This document shows, piece by piece, positions 4,447-12,650 of a stretch of DNA of 14,874 nt. Made by a program: the position numbers and the translations under genes. The DNA comes from Hominenteromicrobium gallistercoris (GTDB lineage Bacteria; Bacillota; Clostridia; Oscillospirales; Acutalibacteraceae), in NCBI GenBank assembly GCA_019119145.1, contig DWXR01000114.1:1-14874 (forward strand), given 5' to 3'. Under the pieces are notes generated by a model that saw only the letters and a list, made by a program, of their open reading frames with translations, did not search any database and was not told where the DNA came from. Each line of letters starts with the position of its first letter. The stretch's first letter is position 1.

Positions 4447-6666
4447 ATGAAACTGCTTGTCAAATATCTGAAGCCCTTTGTGCTGCCGGCGCTGCTCTGC
4501 ATTCTGCTGCTGTTCGGGCAGGCCATGTGCGACCTGACGCTGCCGAACATGATGAGCGACATCGTCAACACGGGCATCCAGCAGGGCGGCATCGACGAGG
4601 CGCTGCCGGAAGTGATGAACGCCTCGGGCGTGGAGCTGCTCGCCGTCTTTATGGACGACGAGGAGAAAGCGGATTTTCGCGCGGCGTACACGCCCGTGGA
4701 GCGGGGCGGCAGCCGCGAGGCGGCGCTTGCGGAGGACTACACGGCGATCGGCGATGTGCAGGCGGTCGAAATGACCGGCGACGCCGAGACGGAGGCCGCG
4801 GCAGCCGAAGCGTACAGCAAGGCGGCCTATGCGTTTCTGACCTTCCTGCAGAGCATGGGCGAGCAGGCCGGCGAAACGCTCGACGCGGAGAGCGGCATCC
4901 AGAATGTGGATATGAACCGGCTTTACGCGATGACGCCGATGCTGGCACAGCTGCCGCCGGCGCAGATTGAATCCGCCATGCAGGAGGCGGAAAACGCGCA
5001 GTCGATGATCGGCTCGCAGGTGGGCACCTCCTTCACGGGGCTTTTCTACCGCGAGCTCGGCCTCGACATGGAGGCGAAGCAGCAGGACTATATCGTCATG
5101 AAGGGCCTCGAGATGCTCGGCGTCGCGCTGCTCGGCGTTGCCGCCGCGATACTCGTCGGCTTCTTTGCCTCGCGCATTTCGGCCGCGGTCGGCCGCCAGA
5201 TGCGCCGGGATGTGTTCCAGAAGGTCGAGAGCTTCTCGAATACGGAGTTCGACCATTTCTCGACCGCTTCGCTGATCACCCGCACGACGAACGACGTCAC
5301 GCAGGTGCAGATGCTGATCTCGATGGGCCTGCGGCTGATGTGCTACGCGCCGATCATGGGCATCGGCGGCATCATCTTCGCGCTGCAGAAGAGCACCTCG
5401 CTGAGCTGGATCATCGCGCTCGCCGTCATCGTCCTGGTCTGCGCGAGCCTCGTGATCCTGCGCGTCGCGATGCCGAAGTTCAAGCTGCTGCAGAAGCTAA
5501 CCGACCGGCTGAACCTCGTCAGCCGCGAAAACCTGAGCGGCCTGCTCGTCGTGCGCGCGTTCTCGAACGAGGGCTTTGAGGAGAAGCGCTTCGACACGGC
5601 GAACCAGGACCTCGCGTGGACGAACCGCTTCACGCAGCGCGTCATGTCGTTTGCGATGCCGTTCATGATGCTGCTGATGAACCTCGTCTCACTGCTCATC
5701 ATGTGGGTCGGCGGCCACGCGATCGCCGAATCGACGATGCAGGTCGGCGACATGATGGCGTACATCCAGTACGCGATGCAGATCATCATGTCGTTCCTGT
5801 TCATCACGATGATCTTCATCATGGTGCCGCGCGCGATGGTTTCGGCGCAGCGCATCGCCGAAGTGCTCGATACCGAGCTTTCGATCCGCGACCCCGAGCA
5901 GCCGAAAACGCTGGGCGACGCGGCGGGCGACCTCGTGTTCGACGACGTCAGCTTCCGCTACGGCAACGCCGAGGAGGACACGCTGAGCCACATCAGCTTC
6001 ACGGCGAAGCGCGGCGAGACGACGGCCTTCATCGGCGCGACGGGCGCGGGCAAGTCGACGCTCGTCAACCTGATCCCGCGCTTTTACGACGTGACTGCCG
6101 GCGCGGTGCGCTTGAACGGCGTGGACGTCCGCGACGTGCGGCAGGCCGAGCTGCGCGAACAGATCGGCTACGTGCCGCAGAAGGGCGTGCTGTTCTCCGG
6201 CACGATCGCCTCGAACGTCCGCTACGGCCGGGAGGACGCCGACGAACAGGCCGTGCTGGAAGCGCTCGACTGCGCGCAGGCCAGCGAATTCGTCTCCGAG
6301 CTGCCCGGCGGCACCGAAAACCCGATCGCGCAGGGCGGCACGAACGTCTCCGGCGGGCAGAAGCAGCGCCTTGCGATCGCGCGCGCTCTGGTGCGCAAAG
6401 CGCCGGTCTATATCTTCGACGACAGCTTTTCCGCGCTCGACTTCCGGACCGACGCAAAGCTGCGCCGTGCGCTCGCGACGTTCACAAAGGATTCGATCGT
6501 GCTGATCGTCGCGCAGCGCGTCTCGACGATCCTGAACGCCGAGCAGATCATCGTGCTCGACGAAGGCCGGATCGTCGGCAAGGGCACGCACCGCGAGCTG
6601 CTGGAGACGTGCCCGACCTACCGCGAGATCGCGGAAAGCCAGCTTTCAAAGGAGGAATTGGCATGA
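4447..6666 (+). CDS. Heterodimeric ABC exporter half, degenerate-site subunit with a large extracellular insertion
   Basis: This is a fused membrane-ATPase half-transporter (739 residues) of the multidrug/lipid exporter type, expected to pair with the next gene product. TM1 is about residues 8-29 and TM2 about 223-243, with further TM segments to about 460. Between TM1 and TM2 lies an insertion of roughly 170 residues, acidic and Ala-rich. The nucleotide domain has Walker A GATGAGKST (530-538), signature VSGGQ (634-638) and Walker B VYIFDD (654-659). The catalytic Glu is Asp (D659) and the switch His is Gln (Q690), the hallmarks of the degenerate half of an asymmetric exporter. The start has only a weak ribosome site (AAAGGGA, 4424-4430), suggesting coupling to marR. 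The substrate is unknown. Confidence 0.93.
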   Translation: MKLLVKYLKPFVLPALLCILLLFGQAMCDLTLPNMMSDIVNTGIQQGGIDEALPEVMNASGVELLAVFMDDEEKADFRAAYTPVERGGSREAALAEDYTAIGDVQAVEMTGDAETEAAAAEAYSKAAYAFLTFLQSMGEQAGETLDAESGIQNVDMNRLYAMTPMLAQLPPAQIESAMQEAENAQSMIGSQVGTSFTGLFYRELGLDMEAKQQDYIVMKGLEMLGVALLGVAAAILVGFFASRISAAVGRQMRRDVFQKVESFSNTEFDHFSTASLITRTTNDVTQVQMLISMGLRLMCYAPIMGIGGIIFALQKSTSLSWIIALAVIVLVCASLVILRVAMPKFKLLQKLTDRLNLVSRENLSGLLVVRAFSNEGFEEKRFDTANQDLAWTNRFTQRVMSFAMPFMMLLMNLVSLLIMWVGGHAIAESTMQVGDMMAYIQYAMQIIMSFLFITMIFIMVPRAMVSAQRIAEVLDTELSIRDPEQPKTLGDAAGDLVFDDVSFRYGNAEEDTLSHISFTAKRGETTAFIGATGAGKSTLVNLIPRFYDVTAGAVRLNGVDVRDVRQAELREQIGYVPQKGVLFSGTIASNVRYGREDADEQAVLEALDCAQASEFVSELPGGTENPIAQGGTNVSGGQKQRLAIARALVRKAPVYIFDDSFSALDFRTDAKLRRALATFTKDSIVLIVAQRVSTILNAEQIIVLDEGRIVGKGTHRELLETCPTYREIAESQLSKEELA

Positions 6667-8528
6667 GCGGAAAAATGACCCATACACCGCGGCGCGGCCC
6701 GCACGGCCCGGCGGCGGGGCAGATCACCGGCGAAAAGGTCAAGGACTTCAAGAGAAGCCTCAAAAAGCTCGGCAGCTACCTCGCGCCGTTTAAAATCAAA
6801 ATCCTCGTCGTCGTGCTGTTCGCAGCGCTCTCCACGGTCTTTACGATCGTCGGCCCGAAAATCCTCGCGAAGGCGACCGACGAGCTGACCGCCGGCCTGA
6901 TGCGCATCATCACCGGCGCGGCCGAGGGCATCGACTTCGGCTACATCGGCGCGGTGCTGCTGTTCCTCGTCGGCCTGTACGGCATCAGCGCTTTGTTCTC
7001 CTATATCCAGGGCTTCACGATGGCGGGCGTTTCGGCGAAGGTCTCGTACAACATGCGCACGGCGATCATGCAGAAGATCAACCGCCTGCCGGTTTCCTTC
7101 TTCCACAAGACGAGCCAGGGCGACGTGCTCTCGCGCATCACAAACGACGTCGATACGCTGAGCCAGAGCCTGAGCCAGAGCATCACGCAGCTGATCACCT
7201 CGGTCTGCTCGCTGATCGGCGTGCTGATCATGATGCTTTCGATCAGCTGGCAGCTCACGCTCGTCGCACTCTGCACGGTGCCGGTCACGCTGCTCTTTGC
7301 GGGCGGCGTCGTCAAGGCCTCGCAGAAGTACTTCATCGGCCAGCAGAACTATCTCGGTTCGGTCAACGGCCACGTGGAGGAGATGTACGGCGGCCACGTC
7401 GTCGTCAAGGCCTTCGGCGGCGAGGCGCGTTCGCTCGAGAAGTTCGACGCGGAAAACGAAAAGCTCTACAATGCGGGCTGGAAGTCGGAGTTCCTTTCCG
7501 GCCTGATGCAGCCGATCATGAGCTTCATCGGCAACCTCGGCTACGTCGTGGTCTGCATCCTCGGCGCGTCGATGGCGGCCGGCGGCACGATGACGGTCGG
7601 CGGCATCCAGGCGTTCATCCAGTACCTGCGCAGCTTCACGCAGCCGATCACGCAGCTTGCGAGCATCTCGAACCAGATTCAGCGCACGCTGGCGGCGGCG
7701 GAGCGCATCTTCGAGTTCCTCGACGAGGAGGAGATCGAGGAGAAAACGCCGAAGTACAAGATCGACGACTGCAGCATCCGCGGCGATATCCGCTTCGACC
7801 ACGTGACCTTCGGCTACGAGGGCAGCGAGGAGATCGTCATCCACGATTTCTCCGCCGACGTCAAGGCGGGGCAGAAGATCGCGATCGTCGGTCCGACGGG
7901 CGCCGGCAAGACGACGATGGTGAAGCTGCTCATGCGCTTCCACGACCTGCGCGGCGGCGCGATCTATCTCGACGGCAAGAACATCGCCGATTTCGAGCGC
8001 AGCGACCTGCGGCGCGAATTCGGCATGGTGCTGCAGGATACGTGGCTGTACAGCGGCACGATCCGCGAGAACATCCGCTACGGCCGGCTTGACGCCACGG
8101 ATGAGGAGGTGCTCGCGGCAGCGCGCGCCGCACAGGTGGACCGCTTTGTGCGCACGCTGCCGGACGGCTACGACACGATCCTGAACGAGGAGGCGACGAA
8201 CGTCTCGCAGGGCCAGAAGCAGCTTCTGACGATTGCGCGCGCGCTGCTCTCCGACAGCCGGATCATGATCCTCGACGAGGCGACGAGCTCGGTCGACACG
8301 CGCACGGAGCTTTCGATCCAGACCGCGATGGACAATCTGATGCGCGGGCGCACGAGCTTCATCATCGCGCACCGGCTTTCGACGATCCGCAACGCGGACC
8401 TGATCCTCTGCATGAAGGACGGCGACATCGTCGAGCAGGGCACGCACGACGCGCTGATGGCGAAAAACGGCTTCTACGCCGAGCTCTACAACAGCCAGTT
8501 TGCGGGCGGCGCAGAGGAGGCCGTCTGA
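6663..8528 (+). CDS. Heterodimeric ABC exporter half, catalytic-site subunit
   Basis: This is the second half-transporter (621 residues), overlapping the first gene by ATGA at 6663-6666, with AAAGGAGG (6648-6655) seven bases upstream; coupled translation is expected. A basic, Pro/Gly-rich N-terminal leader (about 40 residues) precedes TM1 (PFKIKILVVVLFAALSTVFTIVG). The six-TM exporter domain contains FFHKTSQGDVLSRITNDVD. The ATPase domain has Walker A GPTGAGKTT (410-418), Walker B ILDE (E539 catalytic) and switch H570, all canonical. Its signature is VSQGQ (514-518) instead of SGGQ, which would complete the degenerate site opposite the partner. The two proteins thus form one active and one inactive ATP site, as in BmrCD- and TM287/288-type exporters. 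Confidence 0.94.
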   Translation: MSGKMTHTPRRGPHGPAAGQITGEKVKDFKRSLKKLGSYLAPFKIKILVVVLFAALSTVFTIVGPKILAKATDELTAGLMRIITGAAEGIDFGYIGAVLLFLVGLYGISALFSYIQGFTMAGVSAKVSYNMRTAIMQKINRLPVSFFHKTSQGDVLSRITNDVDTLSQSLSQSITQLITSVCSLIGVLIMMLSISWQLTLVALCTVPVTLLFAGGVVKASQKYFIGQQNYLGSVNGHVEEMYGGHVVVKAFGGEARSLEKFDAENEKLYNAGWKSEFLSGLMQPIMSFIGNLGYVVVCILGASMAAGGTMTVGGIQAFIQYLRSFTQPITQLASISNQIQRTLAAAERIFEFLDEEEIEEKTPKYKIDDCSIRGDIRFDHVTFGYEGSEEIVIHDFSADVKAGQKIAIVGPTGAGKTTMVKLLMRFHDLRGGAIYLDGKNIADFERSDLRREFGMVLQDTWLYSGTIRENIRYGRLDATDEEVLAAARAAQVDRFVRTLPDGYDTILNEEATNVSQGQKQLLTIARALLSDSRIMILDEATSSVDTRTELSIQTAMDNLMRGRTSFIIAHRLSTIRNADLILCMKDGDIVEQGTHDALMAKNGFYAELYNSQFAGGAEEAV

Positions 8529-8569
8529 CCGGATTTTGCATCGGCTAAAATACGAACGGTTGAAAACAG

Positions 8570-8605
8570 AAAAGCGTGGGCACCATGCGGTGTTCCACGC
8601 TTTTT
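8570..8605. terminator. Bidirectional terminator between the ABC operon and sbcC
   Basis: AAAAGCGTGG (8570-8579) pairs with CCACGCTTTT (8595-8604). An inner CACC/GGTG stem (8581-8584/8589-8592) extends the hairpin, and T-runs follow on the + strand (8601-8605) and more weakly on the - strand. It sits between two convergent genes and should end both transcripts. Confidence 0.85.
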
Positions 8606-8618
8606 CGTTTGCCTGTGC

Positions 8619-11339
8619 TTATTCGGAGATGACCTTTGCCGCGGCGGAGCCGGAAGCGGTCTTTGACACGCGGATCATCGTCGGGATGCGCCGCTGCAGC
8701 TCCGCGACGTGCGAGATGATGCCGATCACGCGCCCGCTCTGTCGGATGGTCTCGAGCGCGCGCATCGCGGTGTCGAGCGTGTCGGTGTCGAGCGAGCCGA
8801 AGCCCTCGTCGATGAACAGCGCGTCGAGCCGGACCGCGCCGGAATAGCTCTGCACGACCTCGGAAAGGCCGAAGGCGAGGGAGAGCGAGGCGAGGAACTG
8901 CTCGCCGCCCGAGAGCGTTTCGATCGAGCGCGCCGTGCCGCTCATGCCGTCGAGCACCTCGATGTCGAGCCCGGCGTAGCCCTGCCCGCCCTTCGGCGCG
9001 TCCATGCGGCGCAGCGCGTAGCGCCCGCGGCTGAGGATCGAAAAGAAGCGGTTCGCGCTGGCGGTGGTCTCCTCGAGCATCATGCTCAGCACGTACTGCA
9101 GAATCGGCATGCGCATCGCGTTCTTGCCGGAGAGCAGGCCGTGCAGGCGCGCGTAGCGGCTGTATTCGCGGTCGAGCGCTTCGGCTTCGCCGGCGATGAC
9201 CGCCACGGCCTCGCGCGTCTGTTTCGCGGACGCCAGCGATTCGTCGAGACGGCCGCACTCGACGTGCAGCGCGTCGAGCTGCTTGCGGATCTTCTCGGCA
9301 GCCTCGGCGCAGTCTGCAGCCGAAGCGGACAGAGCCTCTCCGAAGCTTTGGATCGCCGTCGCAGCGGCGCTGAAACGCTTTTCAGCGCTCTCCTGCTGCG
9401 CCCGTGCGGCGGCGAGGTTTTCCGCCGCGGTGCGCTGCAGGCTTTCGAGCCGGGTCCGCTCGCTGTCGGCGACGCGGCGCTCGTTTTCCAGCGCGCGGAG
9501 CGCCGCGTCGATCTCCGCCGCCCCGCGCACGGCCTGAAAATCCTCCATCCGGCGGCAGAGCTGGCCGCGCTTTTCGGTTTGCGCCGCATGCGCCTTGGCG
9601 TGCGCCTGCAAGCTTTGCGCGCTCGCCTCGGCTTCGCGGCGCAGGTCATCGAGCCGCTTCTGCGCCGCGTCGCGCTGCCCGCTCATTTTCTGCAGCGCCG
9701 CGCGCTGCGTCTCGCAGGCGGAGAGCTGCTGCGCGATGTCCGCCGCGTCCGCCGTGGGATCGGCGCAGGCGGCGGATGCCTGCTCGAGCGCCCGGCCGGC
9801 GATGTCCGCCGCGGCCTTTGCGCCGGCGGCCTCGCCCTCCGCCTGCTGATGCGCAATGCGCAGCGCATCGAGCTGCGCGCGCATCGCTTCAAACTCGGCC
9901 TCCGAGGGCACGGCCTCCGCCGATACGGCGGGCTGCGGATGGTGCACTGCGCCGCAGACCGGGCACGGCGCGCCGTCCTTCAGGTCCGCGGCCAGCCGTG
10001 CGGCGGCGCTCCGGTTGCGCGCGGCCTCCGCGGCGGCGACGGCCTTGTCCTGCGCGGTCATCGCCAGCCGGCTTTTGAGCGCGCGGTCGTTCTTTTCCGC
10101 GAGCGCCTTCAGGCGCTGCGCATGTGTCTCCCGCGCGTCGCGCAGCTTCTGCAGGCTGTCGAGCGTTTTCTCGAGCGCGCTTTTTTCCTCGAGCTTTTGG
10201 GGCAGCGCTTCGGCGGCGTGCACGCATTCCGCAAGGTAGGCTTCACCCTTTTGGATGCGCGCGCGCTTGTCCGCCTGCGCCTGCTCCTCGGCCTGCATGT
10301 CGCGCACAAGCTTTTGCAGCGCAGCTTCCGCCGTCCGGATCTCGTCGGCGAGCTGCTGCTTTTCCCGGCTTCGCTCGCGCTCCTGCCGCAGCGTTTCAGA
10401 CCGGCGCTCCAGACCGGCGGTTTTGTCCCGCAGCGCTTCGAGCGCCGGGCCTGCGGCTTCGGCGTCCGCCGCGGCCTGCTCGGCCTTTCGGAGCGCTGCG
10501 GCGGCTTCGGCGCGCTCCTTTTCCGCGGTGCGCAGCTCGGTCTGCAGCCGCGCGTATTCGTTTGCGCGGTCGAGCGCGGCCTGCGCCTTTTTGCTCTCGG
10601 CCTGCGCCGTCTCGAGCGCGGCGGAGAGCGTTTCCCGCTGCGCCGCGCGCGCTTCGAGCTGCGCGTCGAGCGCCTCCGGGTTTTCCACCTGGTATTTTTC
10701 GAGCAGCGACTGCATCCGGGCGGCGCAGTCCTGCCGCTTCGCGTAGACGTGATTCAGGCGCTGCTTGAGCCGCGCGGGCAGCGCGTCCCAGACCTCGCAG
10801 CCGAAGAGCGTCTTGAGGATTTCGGCCTTGCTCGTCGAGTTCGCGCGCAGCAGGCGCAGGAACTCGCCCTGCGGCAGGACGATGACCTGCGAGAACTGCT
10901 CCGCGGTCAGCGAAAGCAGCGACTGCGCGTATTCGGTGACGCGCTTTGCCGCGCCGCTCGCCTCGAGCTTCCACGCGCCGTCCTCGAGCGAGAAGCACTC
11001 GTGCTGGTCGTGCAGCTCGTAGGTCTCCGTGCCGCGCTTTTTCTTCATGAAGAGCGCGCGGCGGAAGCGGTAGGATTTGCCGCCGAGCGCAAAGGTGAAC
11101 ACGACCTCGGTGCGCTGCGTGTTGTCGGCGCGCAGGCTGCGCATGTCGGAAAAGCTGCGCCGCCCGCCGGTCGACTTGCAGAAAAGCGCGATCGACATCG
11201 CGTCGAGCAGCGTCGTCTTGCCGCCGCCCGTCAGGCCGGAGATCAGAAACAGACCGGCCTCGTTCAGTTTTTCAAAGTCGAGCGCGGTCCGGTCCAGATA
11301 GGGGCCGAACGCCTCGAGCTCCAATGTCAGCGGCCGCAT
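8619..11339 (-). CDS. sbcC: Exonuclease SbcCD subunit C (Rad50-like ATPase)
   Basis: This 906-residue SMC-type ATPase works with SbcD to cut hairpins and process DNA ends. Walker A GLTGGGKTT is at residues 35-43, after MRPLTLELEAFGPYLDRTALDF. Two long coiled-coil arms rich in Glu, Ala, Gln and Arg flank a zinc hook CPVC (C459-C462) almost exactly at the midpoint, followed by GAVHHP. The C-terminal lobe carries signature LSGGEQFLASLSLAFGLSE (from L809) and Walker B LFIDEGFGSLD (D844, E845). E. coli SbcC is about 1,048 residues, so the arms are somewhat shorter here. ATG 11339 is two bases after the sbcD stop, with AAAGGAGG (11347-11354) inside the end of sbcD, so the two are translationally coupled. 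Confidence 0.95.
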   Translation of the reverse strand: MRPLTLELEAFGPYLDRTALDFEKLNEAGLFLISGLTGGGKTTLLDAMSIALFCKSTGGRRSFSDMRSLRADNTQRTEVVFTFALGGKSYRFRRALFMKKKRGTETYELHDQHECFSLEDGAWKLEASGAAKRVTEYAQSLLSLTAEQFSQVIVLPQGEFLRLLRANSTSKAEILKTLFGCEVWDALPARLKQRLNHVYAKRQDCAARMQSLLEKYQVENPEALDAQLEARAAQRETLSAALETAQAESKKAQAALDRANEYARLQTELRTAEKERAEAAAALRKAEQAAADAEAAGPALEALRDKTAGLERRSETLRQERERSREKQQLADEIRTAEAALQKLVRDMQAEEQAQADKRARIQKGEAYLAECVHAAEALPQKLEEKSALEKTLDSLQKLRDARETHAQRLKALAEKNDRALKSRLAMTAQDKAVAAAEAARNRSAAARLAADLKDGAPCPVCGAVHHPQPAVSAEAVPSEAEFEAMRAQLDALRIAHQQAEGEAAGAKAAADIAGRALEQASAACADPTADAADIAQQLSACETQRAALQKMSGQRDAAQKRLDDLRREAEASAQSLQAHAKAHAAQTEKRGQLCRRMEDFQAVRGAAEIDAALRALENERRVADSERTRLESLQRTAAENLAAARAQQESAEKRFSAAATAIQSFGEALSASAADCAEAAEKIRKQLDALHVECGRLDESLASAKQTREAVAVIAGEAEALDREYSRYARLHGLLSGKNAMRMPILQYVLSMMLEETTASANRFFSILSRGRYALRRMDAPKGGQGYAGLDIEVLDGMSGTARSIETLSGGEQFLASLSLAFGLSEVVQSYSGAVRLDALFIDEGFGSLDTDTLDTAMRALETIRQSGRVIGIISHVAELQRRIPTMIRVSKTASGSAAAKVISE

Positions 11340-11341
11340 GG

Positions 11342-12463
11342 TTACGCCTCCTTTGCTTCCAGCTCGCGCATGATTTCGAGAAACAGCTCCGTGTCGCCCG
11401 CCTGCGGCTCGTCGCCGCAGATGTCGCGCAGGAAGCCGTCAAAGACCGCCGTGCGGTCCCGGCTCTGCGCGGCGGCCGAGGGCGCGGCTGCGCCGGCTTT
11501 CAGGAACCATGCGCTCCGCACGCTCAAAAGGTTCGGATAGTACGGGCGGAGCCGGTCCGCGGGGCAGAAGACGGGCGCGTCGTCCTCAAGCAAAATTTCC
11601 ACGTAGTCGCCGTCGGGCTGCGCCGTGCCGGCCGCGAGCAGGTCGTCGAATTTCCCGTTCAGGCGCTTCACGTCGTGCAGCGGGGTGACGGGCAGCAGCT
11701 CGATCTGCGGCGCCGCGCCGGGCTCGAGCGTCACGAGCGTCATACTCTTTTTCTGGTGCGCCTCGTCCACCGAGTACTTGAGCGGCGAGCCGGCGTACCG
11801 CGCCGTGCTGCCGGCCGACTGGGCCGCATGCAGGTGGCCGAGCGCGGCGTAATCGAAGGGGGCGAAGCAGTCGGTCGGCACGTCGCCCGCACCGCCGACG
11901 AACAGCCGCGATTCGGAGTCCGAGGTCGAGGCGCCGGCGGCAAAGCAGTGCGCGACGAGCACGTGCAGCTTTCCCGGCGCGAACTGCGCCGCCATCTTTT
12001 CGACGGCGGCCCGCATGCACGCGCCCGCGCCGCGCAGCGTTTCGTCGCCGAGGAACGCGCGCATCTGGGCGTTGTCGAAGTAGGGCAGCGCGAAGATCTG
12101 CGCGCCGCCGAGCTCGATCGGCTGAAAGGCGGCGTCGAGGCTCGTCACAATGTGGATGCCGAAGCGCGCGAGCATCTTCGCGCCGACCGCGATGCGCTCC
12201 GGCCCGTCGTGGTTGCCGGAGATCACGACGGTCGGCACCTGCCGCGCGCTGAGCGCGTCGAGCAGCGCGTCGAACAGCGCGATGGCCTCGGTGGAGGCGA
12301 CCGGTCGGTCGTAAAGGTCGCCGGCGATCAGCACGCCGTCCGGCTTGTGCTGGTCGATGGCGGGCAGAAGATTTTCGAAAAGGAAGTGGCGCTGGTCCTC
12401 GATCAGGCTGCGCCCGTACAGGAGCCTGCCGAGATGCAGGTCCGCTATGTGCAGGAATTTCAA
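11342..12463 (-). CDS. sbcD: Exonuclease SbcCD subunit D (Mre11-like nuclease)
   Basis: This metallophosphoesterase nuclease is the partner of SbcC. From the chosen start it is 373 residues. Metal-binding motifs are ADLHLGR (D8, H10), AGDLYD (D49), GNHDGPE (N84, H85), VAHCF (H172) and GHLH (H210, H212), all intact. I prefer TTG at 12463, giving MKFLHIADLHLGR, the usual family beginning. Just upstream is AAGGATGGTGA (12479-12469), a near-consensus ribosome site six bases away, much like the TTG start of rplJ here. The alternative ATG at 12475 adds only MVNR and lies inside that site with no ribosome site of its own. It is divergent from the carboxypeptidase gene. Confidence 0.93.
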   Translation of the reverse strand: MKFLHIADLHLGRLLYGRSLIEDQRHFLFENLLPAIDQHKPDGVLIAGDLYDRPVASTEAIALFDALLDALSARQVPTVVISGNHDGPERIAVGAKMLARFGIHIVTSLDAAFQPIELGGAQIFALPYFDNAQMRAFLGDETLRGAGACMRAAVEKMAAQFAPGKLHVLVAHCFAAGASTSDSESRLFVGGAGDVPTDCFAPFDYAALGHLHAAQSAGSTARYAGSPLKYSVDEAHQKKSMTLVTLEPGAAPQIELLPVTPLHDVKRLNGKFDDLLAAGTAQPDGDYVEILLEDDAPVFCPADRLRPYYPNLLSVRSAWFLKAGAAAPSAAAQSRDRTAVFDGFLRDICGDEPQAGDTELFLEIMRELEAKEA

Positions 12464-12514
12464 TCGGTTCACCATCCTTGGGGCAGCGGCGCCGCAGATC
12501 CGCACGCGGGCCGC

Positions 12515-12561
12515 GTAATATTACAATTTTCTGAAAACCGCCTGACGGCCCTTTTCAGAAA
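12515..12561. promoter_or_regulatory. Inverted repeats in the sbcD/carboxypeptidase divergent region
   Basis: GTAATATTAC (12515-12524) is a perfect 10-bp palindrome. Immediately after it, TTTCTGAAAA (12528-12537) and TTTTCAGAAA (12552-12561) form a perfect 10-bp inverted repeat with an inner CCG/CGG. No T-run follows, so it is not a terminator for the + strand. The position between two divergent genes and overlap with the likely -35 of the right-hand gene suggest an operator, but no regulator is evident. No convincing sbcD promoter was found. Confidence 0.4.
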
Positions 12562-12580
12562 GCCAAAATCGTGGTACAAT
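12552..12580 (+). promoter_or_regulatory. Probable promoter of the carboxypeptidase gene
   Basis: An extended -10, TGGTACAAT, has hexamer TACAAT at 12575-12580 and TG at 12572-12573. A poor -35, TTTTCA (12552-12557), lies 17 bp upstream. The extended -10 may compensate. The predicted start near 12587 gives a leader of about 64 bases before GTG 12651. Confidence 0.6.
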
Positions 12581-12650
12581 ATACGGGAACGTCCGGCGAA
12601 GCCGGGAACTCCGTAAATATCAGTATAACATGTTTGGTGGAGAATGAATA

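Noticed and set aside
5616..6662. An upstream extension of the second ABC gene's open frame by about 349 codons
   Set aside because: It overlaps the first ABC gene in another frame and encodes Arg/His-rich nonsense. The true start is the ATGA-coupled ATG at 6663 with AAAGGAGG in front.
6618..8447. A 609-codon open frame on the - strand opposite the second ABC gene
   Set aside because: Charge-rich shadow of a high-GC gene, with no ribosome site or recognisable domain.
8709..11540. A 943-codon open frame on the + strand opposite sbcC
   Set aside because: It is an antisense shadow created by high third-position GC. The opposite strand carries all SbcC motifs, and the + strand product is a low-complexity Arg/Leu/Ala-rich sequence with no domain.
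11324..12616. A 430-codon open frame on the + strand opposite sbcD
   Set aside because: Antisense shadow; the - strand encodes all five metallophosphoesterase motifs.
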